This document shows positions 36,872-46,915 of a DNA stretch of 64,000 nucleotides, one piece after another; positions within the stretch are counted from its first letter, which is position 1; each line of letters begins with the position of its first letter. The stretch covers positions 1-64,000 of the forward strand of contig NZ_FUKN01000008.1 of assembly GCF_900163785.1 (NCBI RefSeq), read 5' to 3'. Below the pieces are notes generated by a model. The model did not search any database. It had not been told where the DNA came from and saw only the letters and a program-made list of their open reading frames with translations. Made by a program: the position numbers and the translations under genes. Source of the DNA: Psychrobacter sp. JB385. GTDB lineage: Bacteria > Pseudomonadota > Gammaproteobacteria > Pseudomonadales > Moraxellaceae.

Positions 36872-36902
36872 AAAAAAGGACGCCGTGAGGCGTCCTTTTT
36901 TT
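36872..36902 (+). terminator. Intrinsic terminator of sodB
   Basis: Stem GGACGCC (36878-36884) with GGCGTCC (36889-36895), loop GTGA, flanked by A6 and T7. It also works for the convergent short-chain dehydrogenase gene. Confidence 0.92.
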
Positions 36903-36925
36903 GGTTTGCAGTTAAGCAAACAATG

Positions 36926-37666
36926 TTAAGCCACACCGCCATTAGCACCAATATTTTGCCCTGTGACCCAAGCCGCTTCTTCACTGACAAGGAACAGCAC
37001 CACACGAGCGATGTCAGCTGGTTCACCAATGCGGTTAAAGGCTGACATACTGGCGAGCTTTTCTACGGTGTCATCCGTTTTCCCTTGATGGAACAGCTCC
37101 GTATCGGTAGGGCCAGGAGATACCGCATTGACGGTAATCTTGCGTGCGCCAACTTCTTTTGCAAAGATTCTGGTCAGCTGTTCTACTGCACCTTTAGTCG
37201 CACAATATGAGCCATAAGTGGGTAGCATCATGCGTGTGGTCGTGCTTGAAAGGTTTACGATACGGCCCCCGTCGTTGAGTTTAGTCGCAGCTTCACGCAA
37301 TGTATTGAACGTACCTTTTACATTGATATCAAAAATACGGTCAAAGTCGTCATCAGTGGTCTCTGCAATGGGTTTGCAGATAATGATGCCTGCATTGTTC
37401 ACCAAAATATCTGGCTTACCAAACGTATTGATGGTGGTGTCAAACATTGCCTTAACTTGCTGGGTATCGCTAACATCTGCTTGAATGGCGATCGCTTCTC
37501 CGCCTGCTTTTTTGATTTTATTCACAACTTCATTTGCGGCGGCGTCATCGGTGGCATAATTGATGACCGTTTTGGCACCTGCTTCTGCTAGTAGTATGGC
37601 TATCTCAGCACCGATTCCTTTTGATGAACCAGTTACTATAGCGACTTTATTTTTTAGGGTTGTCAT
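36926..37666 (-). CDS. Short-chain dehydrogenase/reductase (FabG-like)
   Basis: NAD(P)-dependent oxidoreductase of 246 residues, the classical SDR length. Motifs seen are VTGSSKGIGAEIA (cofactor), VNNAGI, the catalytic Ser in NLSSTTTRM, YGSYCATK (Tyr and Lys), and PGPTDTELF. The C-terminus WVTGQNIGANGGVA is typical. It is related to FabG and glucose/3-hydroxyacyl dehydrogenases; there is no context to fix the substrate. It lies inside the patch bounded by sodB and the sodB relic, so it may have arrived with that patch. Confidence 0.88.
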   Translation of the reverse strand: MTTLKNKVAIVTGSSKGIGAEIAILLAEAGAKTVINYATDDAAANEVVNKIKKAGGEAIAIQADVSDTQQVKAMFDTTINTFGKPDILVNNAGIIICKPIAETTDDDFDRIFDINVKGTFNTLREAATKLNDGGRIVNLSSTTTRMMLPTYGSYCATKGAVEQLTRIFAKEVGARKITVNAVSPGPTDTELFHQGKTDDTVEKLASMSAFNRIGEPADIARVVLFLVSEEAAWVTGQNIGANGGVA

Positions 37667-37888
37667 AGGCTTTTCTCTTATTATGGGTGAATATTAGTGC
37701 GTTTATATGGGGGTTTGGCTGATAAGTTTTGATGAACTGAATAGACGTTACCAGTGTGCCAAACCGATAAGTAGATATGTTGTGTATTTTAATTTTGGAT
37801 AAATTTATCGATTGTGTCTACGCAGATGTAAAGTATGAAGGTGAGGATATTAGCATTAGAGAATGCTTCTGAGCGTTTAAGTATTTGA

Positions 37889-37919
37889 TTGATAAAAACG
37901 GTCTTGATGGCGCTATAAT
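37889..37919 (+). promoter_or_regulatory. Probable promoter of the small membrane protein gene
   Basis: TTGATA (37889-37894) and TATAAT (37914-37919) with a 19-bp spacer, 40 bp before the GTG start at 37959. The spacer is slightly long. The 290-bp gap from 37667 has no other clear feature. Confidence 0.5.
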
Positions 37920-37958
37920 ATGGGCGACGCCAATATAAAATGCACACGGGGAGCTAGG

Positions 37959-38357
37959 GTGAATAAGGCACGCAGCGCAGTACTTGCTACATTGACACTA
38001 TCGGTACTGAACCTGTGCTTTATGATACTTAGCGTCTTGACTAAGACGCGAGTATTTCCTGATTATCCACCGATGGTCATCACGTTATTTACGGTGTTTT
38101 TAATCACTCTTGGTGTGCTTAGCATCTGGCAACTGTTTGCAGGGCTGGATGGTCAAACGATGCGTGGCAAGATACTGCTACTGCTCGCGGTGGAGTATTT
38201 TGTGGTGTATGTGGTGGATATCGCCAATATCTTTCCGCGCTCGGTCGCACCGATGGAACAGACACTGTTTATCATGGAAATATTTGGCGCTGTACTGGCG
38301 GTACTGCTGTTTGTTAGTGCAAGCGTATATATCAAATCTGAGCCAATCAAATCTTGA
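37959..38357 (+). CDS. Small four-helix membrane protein of unknown function
   Basis: No family was recognised. The start is GTG at 37959, with GGGGAG five bases upstream; the ATG at 37920 overlaps the promoter. The 132 residues have four hydrophobic segments with a short N-terminal basic start, and polar loops at KTRVFPDYPP, GLDGQTMRGK and NIFPRSVAPMEQ. The stop codon is followed almost at once by the sodB 3' relic. It may belong to the same transferred patch as the dehydrogenase gene. Confidence 0.72.
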   Translation: MNKARSAVLATLTLSVLNLCFMILSVLTKTRVFPDYPPMVITLFTVFLITLGVLSIWQLFAGLDGQTMRGKILLLLAVEYFVVYVVDIANIFPRSVAPMEQTLFIMEIFGAVLAVLLFVSASVYIKSEPIKS

Positions 38358-38360
38358 TCG

Positions 38361-38445
38361 TTTAAATACAATCATCGACAAGCTAGTAAGCTGGGACTAT
38401 GCTGCCGCAAAATACAAAGGTCAGGATGCTGGCGTTGACGTGTAA
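38361..38445 (+). pseudogene. Truncated second copy of the sodB 3' end
   Basis: In one frame this codes for DKLVSWDYAAAKYKGQDAGV and two further residues before the stop. That differs from the functional SodB end (DKLVNWDYANAKYKGQDAGV) at only two positions within this block. Five weaker codons upstream also align. There is no start codon, no ribosome binding site and no metal-ligand region, so it is a relic. Third-position changes show that it diverged from a functional sodB. The 3' flank and terminator after it also match those behind sodB. Confidence 0.9.
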
Positions 38446-38467
38446 TTTTTATTAAGCATTTGATTTG

Positions 38468-38496
38468 AAAAAGGACGCTAAGAGATGTCCTTTTTT
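38468..38496 (+). terminator. Terminator belonging to the sodB relic
   Basis: Stem GGACG with TGTCC (one G-U pair), flanked by A5 and T6. It aligns with the sodB terminator at 36872-36902 but is weakened by changes in the inner stem. It can still serve the membrane-protein gene upstream and the convergent HEAT-like gene. Confidence 0.65.
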
Positions 38497-38518
38497 GTTT
38501 AGTAAAGTAGTTTTCACA

Positions 38519-39535
38519 CTACCTATTTAAAGCCTTTTCATCTAACTTTATCAATACAAATCGACCTTGTTCTGCTACGTTAGCAGATTTATCGGCTGCA
38601 AATTTTTCTGCAAGATTTCTGGCGTGGGTACCTAGACTTTCAATATTTCTAATAAGAAATTCGGCTGAAACTTGTCTGACAATAGGAGATCGGTCAACAG
38701 CTGATCTATTCAATAGTTCAAGAAAAGGCGTTTGTACGTCGATTTTTCTTTCGGCAATAATTGGTATTAACTTTTGTTCGCCGTAGTATTCATCAATCCA
38801 TTGCCATTCTCGACTCTTAATCCACGTCATACGACTTTCAAATAGACTACGATAAGCTTTGGCTCTAACATAAGGTTGAACAGCATTACTAGCAATCTCA
38901 TTAAGATAGTGATCGAGAATATCTGTACGACCAATTTGCGAAAGTAATGATGGCATTGGTCCCGATGTAGATGACATCAGATGAGATTTAAGCAATAAGG
39001 CTATCTCTTTTGTCGCAATCATATCTAAGAATATTTGCTTGTCGGCTTCTTCGATTTTCCCCCAAGAATGCCAATCAATCAGAAGCATACACAATACTTC
39101 AGTAACGTATTCAGGTTTTGTATTCTTAAGCAATGAAGGAAGCATTTCCTTTGCAGCGACGCGAACTTGCGGCACCCAATCATTTAATCTACGTACCACC
39201 AAAGCAAGGAAGAAAGCATTAGGTACGCCACTTGATGATTGGCGTAAGATTTTTTCTCGCCTATATCCATCTCCACTGACGACATCTAGCCAATTCAATT
39301 TCATGTTTGGTTCAAATAAACGGGCCCATATTGAACGAGTAGTAGCGTGTAGATTGTTATCAATTTCACTACGAATGAGGCATTCCCAATAGCTTAATTT
39401 AACCAACGGCATGTTTGAAGTAACTTGAATAAGTGAAGACATGTCTCCTTTATAATCATTACTAGAATCGATTGAATGAATAAACTCATCGATAGCTAAT
39501 ACAATGTCATTCTGTATTTCTTGATAATTTTTCAT
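38519..39535 (-). CDS. Hypothetical protein with HEAT-like repeats
   Basis: No named family was recognised. The 338 residues are mostly helical, with HEAT-like elements such as RRLNDWVPQVRVAAKEMLPS and DRSPIVRQVSAEFLIRNI, in which a Pro-x-VR pattern precedes a helix. This suggests a scaffold that binds a partner. No signal peptide or membrane helix. AGAG precedes the ATG. Codon use looks more AT-rich than in neighbours, and it lies next to the sodB relic, so acquisition by transfer is possible. The DUF72 gene ends 18 bp before its ATG. Confidence 0.72.
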   Translation of the reverse strand: MKNYQEIQNDIVLAIDEFIHSIDSSNDYKGDMSSLIQVTSNMPLVKLSYWECLIRSEIDNNLHATTRSIWARLFEPNMKLNWLDVVSGDGYRREKILRQSSSGVPNAFFLALVVRRLNDWVPQVRVAAKEMLPSLLKNTKPEYVTEVLCMLLIDWHSWGKIEEADKQIFLDMIATKEIALLLKSHLMSSTSGPMPSLLSQIGRTDILDHYLNEIASNAVQPYVRAKAYRSLFESRMTWIKSREWQWIDEYYGEQKLIPIIAERKIDVQTPFLELLNRSAVDRSPIVRQVSAEFLIRNIESLGTHARNLAEKFAADKSANVAEQGRFVLIKLDEKALNR

Positions 39536-39553
39536 AGTGGATTGCTCTTTTAG

Positions 39554-40372
39554 CTACAATACCTCAAACCCAAACTTACCCAACGCCTCTCTTAACATCG
39601 CAATATTATAATACGCATGCGCATTGACGGTGTTTTGAAAGAAAATATACAGCGTATCAAAGTGCTGGCGTTGATTGGCAATCGCTTGCGCCCAGTCCTG
39701 CATTTCATCTTCACTATAGCGATAATCATGACGGTCACTTGCACTCATTGCATCCCACCAGTTCAGATTATTACCATGCATGCGTAGATAGCCAGTCCGC
39801 TGGGTAAATATCAATCGTGATGGGGGCAGTCCGCTGACTTTTGGGTAATCGACGCTGCACCAAATCAGACCTTGCGCGCGAAAACTATCGACCACTTGCG
39901 GCGTGTGCCAGCCGTTATGACGAAACTCAACAGCAAGTGGATAATCTTTAAACCAGCTGACAAGCTCTGCTAAGTAGAGACGATGCTCGCGAGTACGGTC
40001 AAAGCCATGCGGGAATTGGAGTAATAATGGCGCTAACGCATCCGCTTCGATAAGTGGTGTGAGCGCGGTGAGAAAGGCCTCGGCATGCTCACTTGTGCCT
40101 TTACGCGCATGGGTGAAGTCTTGATGGAGTTTTACGGCAAATTTAAGCTGGCTGCCCGCTTGCGCGTAGGCTTTATCAACCATGCCAGCAAAGGCTTTTT
40201 GGCCGATGGGCGCGTAGAAGGTGCTATTAATCTCGACCGCGCCATATTGCTTAGCGTACTCGCACAAAAAATCCGTTTTTTTGGTGCCAGCGGGATACAG
40301 CGTCCCAAGCAAGTCCGTGTCGCTATAGCCACCAGTGCCAAGATAAATACGCGGGGTAGGGTTGCTGTCCAT
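39554..40372 (-). CDS. DUF72 domain-containing protein (YecE-like)
   Basis: TIM-barrel-like protein of about 272 residues in a widespread family of unknown function. Recognisable stretches are IYLGTGGYSDTDLLGTLYPAG, EINSTFYAP, LKFAVKLHQDFTH, LLLQFPHGF, LAVEFRHNGWH and YIFFQNTVNAHAYYNI. The start is taken as ATG at 40372; GTG at 40381 is also possible. The gene for the HEAT-like protein follows on the same strand. Confidence 0.88.
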   Translation of the reverse strand: MDSNPTPRIYLGTGGYSDTDLLGTLYPAGTKKTDFLCEYAKQYGAVEINSTFYAPIGQKAFAGMVDKAYAQAGSQLKFAVKLHQDFTHARKGTSEHAEAFLTALTPLIEADALAPLLLQFPHGFDRTREHRLYLAELVSWFKDYPLAVEFRHNGWHTPQVVDSFRAQGLIWCSVDYPKVSGLPPSRLIFTQRTGYLRMHGNNLNWWDAMSASDRHDYRYSEDEMQDWAQAIANQRQHFDTLYIFFQNTVNAHAYYNIAMLREALGKFGFEVL

Positions 40373-40466
40373 GTTGACCACTCACTGCTGTGTTGAGTAA
40401 TAAAGTTTGCTAAGCTTTTTTGTATATAATCAGGTTAAGATAAAAGAGACATACCGAAATATTCAT

Positions 40467-40500
40467 CTACTGGTATAAAGTTTTTCTCGCTTGCTGTGTG
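40467..40500 (-). repeat. Half copy of the dispersed palindromic repeat
   Basis: About 30 bases (CTACTGGTATAAAG, then TTTTTCTCGCTTGCTG) match the reverse complement of the right half of copy 2 with two mismatches and one indel. The other half is absent, replaced by a perfect palindrome, GCACTATATAGTGC, at 40505-40518. Confidence 0.65.
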
Positions 40501-40512
40501 CTTCGCACTATA

Positions 40513-40542
40513 TAGTGCTTTGAACAATAGTGCTTTGAACAA
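40513..40542. repeat. Perfect 15-bp tandem duplication
   Basis: TAGTGCTTTGAACAA occurs twice in a row (40513-40527 and 40528-40542), directly behind the broken palindromic repeat and before the ispA 3' end. The perfect match indicates a recent slippage event. Confidence 0.85.
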
Positions 40543-40604
40543 TTCATCCCAACATCTCTTTATGCTTTTTAAAGTCAATCGACTGTAGCTAATTTTTCGC
40601 TTCA

Positions 40605-41696
40605 CTATTTCTTACGTGCCCATAGCCATTGTATTAATGCCAGTAAGGCGTCGTTTTCTTTATTATTACTTAACTCGCGAACGATCGCGGTGCGTCCGTC
40701 ATCAAACAGCGATTGTGCATAGGTCTTGGCGTTCTCAACACCCATCAATTTGACATAAGTGGATTTATCCAGTTTTTCATCACTACCAGCAGGTTTGCCA
40801 AGCGTGTCGGTGCTGGTGGTCACATCCAAGATATCATCTTGGACTTGAAAGGCAAGACCAATGTGCTGAGCGCAATCCTGCAATGCCATGCGTTGTAAAG
40901 CGGTCGCACCAGCGCAGATACCGCCCATCAGCATCGCCGCTTCTATAAGCGCCCCGGTTTTATCACGGTGAATGGCCTCTAACTCATTTTGTGAGATATC
41001 CTCTTTTGCTTCCGCATTGAGATCCAGCATTTGACCAGACACCATGCGCCGTGCACGCGGAGCAAATACCGCGAGCAGCTGGCTTGCGATATCTGCATCG
41101 AAATGTGCAAAGGTCGGCATCTCTGCGGTCAATACCTCAAATGCCAGCGTTTGTAGTACGTCTCCTGCCAATAGAGCAGTTGCTTCATCAAAAGCGATAT
41201 GACAGGTTGGCTGTCCACGGCGTAGCTCATCGTCATCCATACAGGGCAAATCATCATGCACCAATGAATAGGTATGTAGTAGCTCCACGGCTAGGGCAGC
41301 ACGGCGACACATATCATAATCTGAGTCATTCTCTAGCAAAGATTCTAACTCATCGCTTAGCCTGTCATGGGTGAGAGGGGCGGCGCTAGAATCAATCAGA
41401 TCTGCTGCATCACTTGATTGTAAGCGCTCTTCTACATCGCTCGCATCGTTATTTATTTGGCTACTATCGGTGACGCTCGCGAAGACGCTTGCGACCAATA
41501 GGGGGCGTACCGCTTTGCCTTGCCCCGTCATCACGTAACGACAGGCGTCTATGAGCGGACTGGGTAATTCGGCATACGCAAATAACACTTCGATGTCGTG
41601 AGTCAGCTGTGTGCGTATTGCGTGATGGAATTGCTCGGTGTTTTTAAAAGACGGAACGCTCGCTGGCATCAAGTTTGGTATAGAAGAAACAGTCAT
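40605..41696 (-). CDS. ispA: Polyprenyl synthetase, probably farnesyl diphosphate synthase
   Basis: Condenses isopentenyl diphosphate with allylic diphosphates to make farnesyl diphosphate for quinone, undecaprenyl and hopanoid pathways. The first aspartate-rich motif is HDDLPCMDDDELRRGQPT and the second is QVQDDILDVT. The PLLVASVF region and KSTYVKLMG are conserved. The length of 363 exceeds the usual roughly 300 because of an acidic, poorly conserved insertion of about 55 residues (around 75-130), placed before the helix carrying the first motif. Product chain length is inferred from similarity only. Confidence 0.88.
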   Translation of the reverse strand: MTVSSIPNLMPASVPSFKNTEQFHHAIRTQLTHDIEVLFAYAELPSPLIDACRYVMTGQGKAVRPLLVASVFASVTDSSQINNDASDVEERLQSSDAADLIDSSAAPLTHDRLSDELESLLENDSDYDMCRRAALAVELLHTYSLVHDDLPCMDDDELRRGQPTCHIAFDEATALLAGDVLQTLAFEVLTAEMPTFAHFDADIASQLLAVFAPRARRMVSGQMLDLNAEAKEDISQNELEAIHRDKTGALIEAAMLMGGICAGATALQRMALQDCAQHIGLAFQVQDDILDVTTSTDTLGKPAGSDEKLDKSTYVKLMGVENAKTYAQSLFDDGRTAIVRELSNNKENDALLALIQWLWARKK

Positions 41697-42379
41697 AACT
41701 TAACCATTCATAAAAGGAGAATAAAAATAACCCTAGTGTAGCATGATAGGCGATATTCCTTGTATGGCACATAGACGCTCTACACCATTTTTTGTCGTGT
41801 AAAAGGAAAAGCGAGGGAAGGTAATTCCATAAGGTCTCGTTACGTATTGGTGATTTAACTTAGTGGTTGAATGTGCTTTGATGATGAGGGCAGCGAGGAG
41901 ATTGATTAAGTACCTTTATACGTTTTTTATGATGGAAGCAGGCATTTAAAAGACACGGAGCATAAGGTAAAGAGCGGTTATCAATTTAAGAGTGACTTGT
42001 GAGTATGGTATTAGCTTGTGACAGTCAGGGGCATAATCCCCTACACTAATTGACGTGAAAGTTATCGTCAGATTGAAGACCACAGTACTTAACGCCGCTG
42101 TACTAAAAGCAAGAGTATATAAATAAAGCGCCGTAACAACCGAAACACGCGCGCTGGATAATAAAGATATTTTGACTGATTGATCTGTCAGCGAATGGTT
42201 ATGATGAAGGGTTTATTCTCATAACTGTTTGTCGTGATAAAGGGCAGGTTAACGGTGCTATTACCCATTTTTCTAACAATAACGAGTTGTGTGATTGATG
42301 CTAAAACGCCGCTTTTAAGATGGCAGGTTTATCGCACAGCTTTTATTAAATAGCCTTTATGAATAGCAAGGAGTTCCAA
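41697..42379. other. Divergent intergenic region between ispA and fadB
   Basis: These 680 bp hold no coding frame I can support. Both promoters must lie here. I looked for a fatty-acid regulator site (paired GAAAC/GTTTC) and saw only an isolated CGAAAC half-site near 42140, which is not enough to call. Confidence 0.45.
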
Positions 42380-44539
42380 ATGGTATACCAAGGAAATCGC
42401 ATTACGGTGACAATGCTAGAGGATGGCATCGCCAACATGCAGTACAACGCCGAAAACGAGAGCGTGAATAAGTTTGATGCCGAGACCAATAAGCAATTTG
42501 GTGAAGCCGTTAGCGCGTTAGAAAAAGCAGACAATGTGAAAGGTTTGATTGTGACGTCAAGCAAAGGCGTATTCATTGCTGGTGCTGATATCACAGAATT
42601 TGTGGGTTCTTTTAAAAAGCCAGAAAGCGAAATCAAAGAGTGGGTTATCAGTATCAATGACACGTTCAATCGCTTTGAAGATTTGCCATTTCCAAAAGTA
42701 GCCGCCATTAATGGCGCGGCACTAGGCGGTGGTTGTGAGATGACGCTGGTTTGTGAATACCGCGTCATGAGTGACAAAGCAATCATTGGTTTGCCAGAAA
42801 CCCAGTTGGGTATTTTCCCAGGGTTTGGTGGTACGGTTCGTAGTACGCGCGTCATCGGTATCGATAATGCCCTTGAGCTGATTGCTACTGGCACACCAAA
42901 AAAACCACTTGATGCGCTAAAGCTTGGTTTGGTTGATGCAACCGTACCAGCTGACGACTTGCAAGATGCTGCGATTGATCTGGTCAAAAAATGTATTTCA
43001 GGTGAGCTTGATTGGCAAGCGAAGCGTGAAGAGAAGCTTGTACCTGTGAAGCTAAACCAGATTGAACAGACCATGGCATTCAATAGTGCTAAAGGGATGA
43101 TCTTTGCCAAAGCCAATCCTAAGCAGTATCCAGCACCAGCTCTCGCGATTGAAGCCATTGAAAAGCACGTCAATCTACCGCGTGACAAAGCGATTGAAGT
43201 CGAAGCTGCGGGCTTTGCCAAAGCCGCTAAAACCCCGCAAGCAGAGAGTTTGGTTGGTCTGTTCTTAAACGATCAGTTGGTTAAAAAACTTGCCAAACAG
43301 CACAGCAAACTTGCACATGACATCAATGAGGCGGCTGTACTAGGCGCAGGTATCATGGGCGGTGGTATCGCCTATCAAGCAGCCAGCAAAGGCTTGCCAA
43401 TCATCATGAAAGATATCAAATCTGAGCAATTAGACCTTGGTATGGGCGAAGCCAGCAAACTGCTTAGCAAGATGGTTGAGCGCGGCAAGATGACGCCAGC
43501 GAAAATGGGTGAAACGCTTAGCCGTATTCGTCCGACTTTGAACTATGGTGACTTTGCTGAGACCGACATCGTCATCGAAGCGGTCGTAGAAAATCCAAAC
43601 GTGAAGCGTTCGGTATTAAAAGAAGTCGAAGGACTAGTAAAAGACGACTGTATCCTAGCGTCAAACACGTCTACCATCTCTATTACCTATCTTGCTGAGG
43701 CGCTTGCTCGCCCAGAAAACTTCGTCGGTATGCATTTCTTCAACCCAGTACACCGCATGCCACTGGTCGAAGTGATTCGCGGTGAAAAATCTTCTGAAGA
43801 AGCCATCGCGACGACCGTAGCACTGGCTTCTAAAATGGGCAAAGTGCCTGTTGTGGTCAATGACTGCCCAGGTTTCTTGGTAAACCGCGTGTTGTTCCCA
43901 TACTTTGGTGCGTTTGATTTATTGCTTAAGCAAGGTGCTGACTTTGCTCATGTCGATAAAGTCATGGAAAAATTCGGCTGGCCTATGGGCCCTGCGTATC
44001 TCATCGACGTGGTCGGTTTGGATACAGGTGTCCACGGCGCAGAAGTCATGGCAGAAGGTTTCCCTGATCGCATGAAGCCTGATTATAAAGGTGCGATTCA
44101 GCATCTATACGAAAACAAACGCCTAGGTCAAAAGAACGGCGTTGGTTTTTATAAGTATGAAACAGATAGCCGTGGTAAGCCAAAGAAAGTGGCTGATGAC
44201 GCGACTTATGAGTTGCTACAAGCGACGAGTGACAGTGACAAGCAAGAATTCGACGATCAAACCATCATCGACCGCACCATGCTGGCTTTCTGTAATGAGA
44301 CCGTTCGCTGCCTAGAAGACAACATCGTGAGCACGCCTGCCGAGGCCGATATGGCCATGATTATGGGTGTTGGTTTCCCGCCATTCCGCGGTGGCCCTTG
44401 CCGTTATATCGACCAGATGGGTCTAGATAACTACTTGGCACTGTGTGAAAAATACGCGCACCTTGGCAAAGCTTATGAAGCCCCGCAAAAGATTCGCGAT
44501 ATGGCAGCCGCAGGCGAGACCTTTTACGCCACCGCGTAG
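42380..44539 (+). CDS. fadB: Fatty acid oxidation complex subunit alpha (enoyl-CoA hydratase / 3-hydroxyacyl-CoA dehydrogenase)
   Basis: Multifunctional beta-oxidation protein of 719 residues. ATG at 42380 is chosen because AAGGAG sits six bases upstream; the ATG at 42359 lacks one. The N-terminal crotonase domain carries [12 protein letters not shown] and [14 protein letters not shown]. The NAD-binding domain of 3-hydroxyacyl-CoA dehydrogenase starts at [16 protein letters not shown], with the catalytic region [31 protein letters not shown] near the end is typical. fadA follows after 230 bp. Confidence 0.96.
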   Translation: MVYQGNRITVTMLEDGIANMQYNAENESVNKFDAETNKQFGEAVSALEKADNVKGLIVTSSKGVFIAGADITEFVGSFKKPESEIKEWVISINDTFNRFEDLPFPKVAAINGAALGGGCEMTLVCEYRVMSDKAIIGLPETQLGIFPGFGGTVRSTRVIGIDNALELIATGTPKKPLDALKLGLVDATVPADDLQDAAIDLVKKCISGELDWQAKREEKLVPVKLNQIEQTMAFNSAKGMIFAKANPKQYPAPALAIEAIEKHVNLPRDKAIEVEAAGFAKAAKTPQAESLVGLFLNDQLVKKLAKQHSKLAHDINEAAVLGAGIMGGGIAYQAASKGLPIIMKDIKSEQLDLGMGEASKLLSKMVERGKMTPAKMGETLSRIRPTLNYGDFAETDIVIEAVVENPNVKRSVLKEVEGLVKDDCILASNTSTISITYLAEALARPENFVGMHFFNPVHRMPLVEVIRGEKSSEEAIATTVALASKMGKVPVVVNDCPGFLVNRVLFPYFGAFDLLLKQGADFAHVDKVMEKFGWPMGPAYLIDVVGLDTGVHGAEVMAEGFPDRMKPDYKGAIQHLYENKRLGQKNGVGFYKYETDSRGKPKKVADDATYELLQATSDSDKQEFDDQTIIDRTMLAFCNETVRCLEDNIVSTPAEADMAMIMGVGFPPFRGGPCRYIDQMGLDNYLALCEKYAHLGKAYEAPQKIRDMAAAGETFYATA

Positions 44540-44567
44540 TAGGCAGTCATTACTAGGATGAAGTGCA

Positions 44568-44629
44568 GTACGTTTGCCTTTGAGCAAAACAGCCATTGAT
44601 AGAACCCTATTTTTCAATCGCAAACGTAC
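44568..44629. promoter_or_regulatory. Inverted repeat between fadB and fadA
   Basis: Perfect 10-bp arms GTACGTTTGC (44568-44577) and GCAAACGTAC (44620-44629), with another GCAAAAC half-site at 44584-44590. It could be a regulator site or a mRNA structure that sets the fadB to fadA ratio. There is no T-run, so it is not a terminator. Confidence 0.4.
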
Positions 44630-44715
44630 GGTTATAGTCAGTTCCATTGAATGTTAATACCAGTACATCAAACGCAGAAGTACCTGTCGTACTTTGGGTA
44701 AGATTGGCACGGTAA

Positions 44716-45942
<1,227 letters not shown>

Positions 45943-45999
45943 ACATTTGAATCGGTAGTCGATTTGTAATATTTGATCATCGTAAATATTTAAATAATC

Positions 46000-46031
46000 A
46001 CCTCTAGTCTTCATGACTGGAGGTTTTTTTT
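46000..46031 (+). terminator. Intrinsic terminator of fadBA
   Basis: Stem ACCTCTAGTC with GACTGGAGGT (one G-U pair), short TTCAT loop, followed by T8. It ends the fadBA transcript. Confidence 0.9.
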
Positions 46032-46217
46032 ATTAGAATTTAGACAGTTAAGTAACTCATAGGCAGCAATAAGAGCCACTTAAAAATAACAGAGCAAAAT
46101 TATCTCCATTGACGCGTTTGCCAAACTGTGACTAAATAAGCTTAGTGGAGTCATTATGCTATTGGCCACCGCACCATAGTTTTTAATGATAAACGTCAGT
46201 CGTACAAGGAGTGTGCC

Positions 46218-46793
46218 ATGTCTACCATGATTACCGATCGTACTTATCGAATTGCTCGTGAAAATACCCAAGCAATGGTCATTGATGTCCAAGAGCGCTT
46301 AACGCCGCACATTTATGATCATGAAAACATATTAAAAAAGACAGTCACACTGATAAAGGGTCTACAAGCGCTGAACGTGCCCATCATGCTCAATGAGCAG
46401 TATAAAAAGGGTCTAGGCGATACCTTGCCCGAGATTAAGGAAGCACTAGAAGGCAGCAATACCAAAAGTTTTGAAAAAGTGACCTTTAGTGCCTGTGACA
46501 ATGATGAAGCATGGCATCATCTGGCTCAGCAGAATCGCAGTGTCGTTATTTTATTCGGTGTAGAGGTACACGTTTGCGTCATGCAGACGGCGCTTGATTT
46601 ACTTGATAATGGCATGCAACCCGTTATCATTGGTGATGCGGTCGGCTCGCGCTACCCTTATGATAAAAAACAAGCGATTCGCCGTATTCGCCGCGCAGGT
46701 GGCGTGATCAGTACGGTTGAGTCTATTTTGTTTGAGCTGTGCCGCAGTAGCCAAGATCCTGCCTTCAAAACCATCAGCAATTTGATTAAATAG
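46218..46793 (+). CDS. Isochorismatase family cysteine hydrolase
   Basis: A cytosolic hydrolase of 191 residues with the D-K-C catalytic triad: Asp23 in MVIDVQERL, Lys in SFEKVTFSA, and Cys in FGVEVHVCVMQTALDLL. The family includes nicotinamidases and other amidases; a YcaC-like member is the nearest guess by pattern. AAGGAG lies upstream of the ATG. There is no chorismate pathway nearby, so the true substrate is unknown. A NAD-salvage role is possible but would compete with the NadV route seen later in the window. Confidence 0.85.
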   Translation: MSTMITDRTYRIARENTQAMVIDVQERLTPHIYDHENILKKTVTLIKGLQALNVPIMLNEQYKKGLGDTLPEIKEALEGSNTKSFEKVTFSACDNDEAWHHLAQQNRSVVILFGVEVHVCVMQTALDLLDNGMQPVIIGDAVGSRYPYDKKQAIRRIRRAGGVISTVESILFELCRSSQDPAFKTISNLIK

Positions 46794-46867
46794 TTGGTGT
46801 AGCCAGTGTGGTAAGAGGCGCTCACGTGGTCTATTGCTTCAGCTACTTTATTTCACTTTCGTAAAAG

Positions 46868-46891
46868 CAGCGCTTGATAAAACAAGCGCTG
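46868..46891. other. Perfect hairpin before the HD-domain gene
   Basis: CAGCGCTTG (46868-46876) pairs with CAAGCGCTG (46883-46891) around ATAAAA. The T-run after it is poor (TCTTGT), so it could be a weak terminator of the isochorismatase gene or a leader hairpin of the HD-domain gene, whose ATG is at 46916. Confidence 0.5.
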
Positions 46892-46915
46892 TCTTGTATC
46901 TAATCAGAGAAAAAG

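Noticed and set aside
38110..38445. Open frame of 111 codons ending in the SodB-like tail
   Set aside because: Its first two thirds are the wrong frame of the membrane-protein gene; only the last part is real homology, so I report it as a sodB relic rather than a gene.
42346..43221. Long open frame of 291 codons on the minus strand inside fadB
   Set aside because: It is antisense to the conserved crotonase region of fadB, and its low-complexity Ser/Ala-rich translation has no family features.
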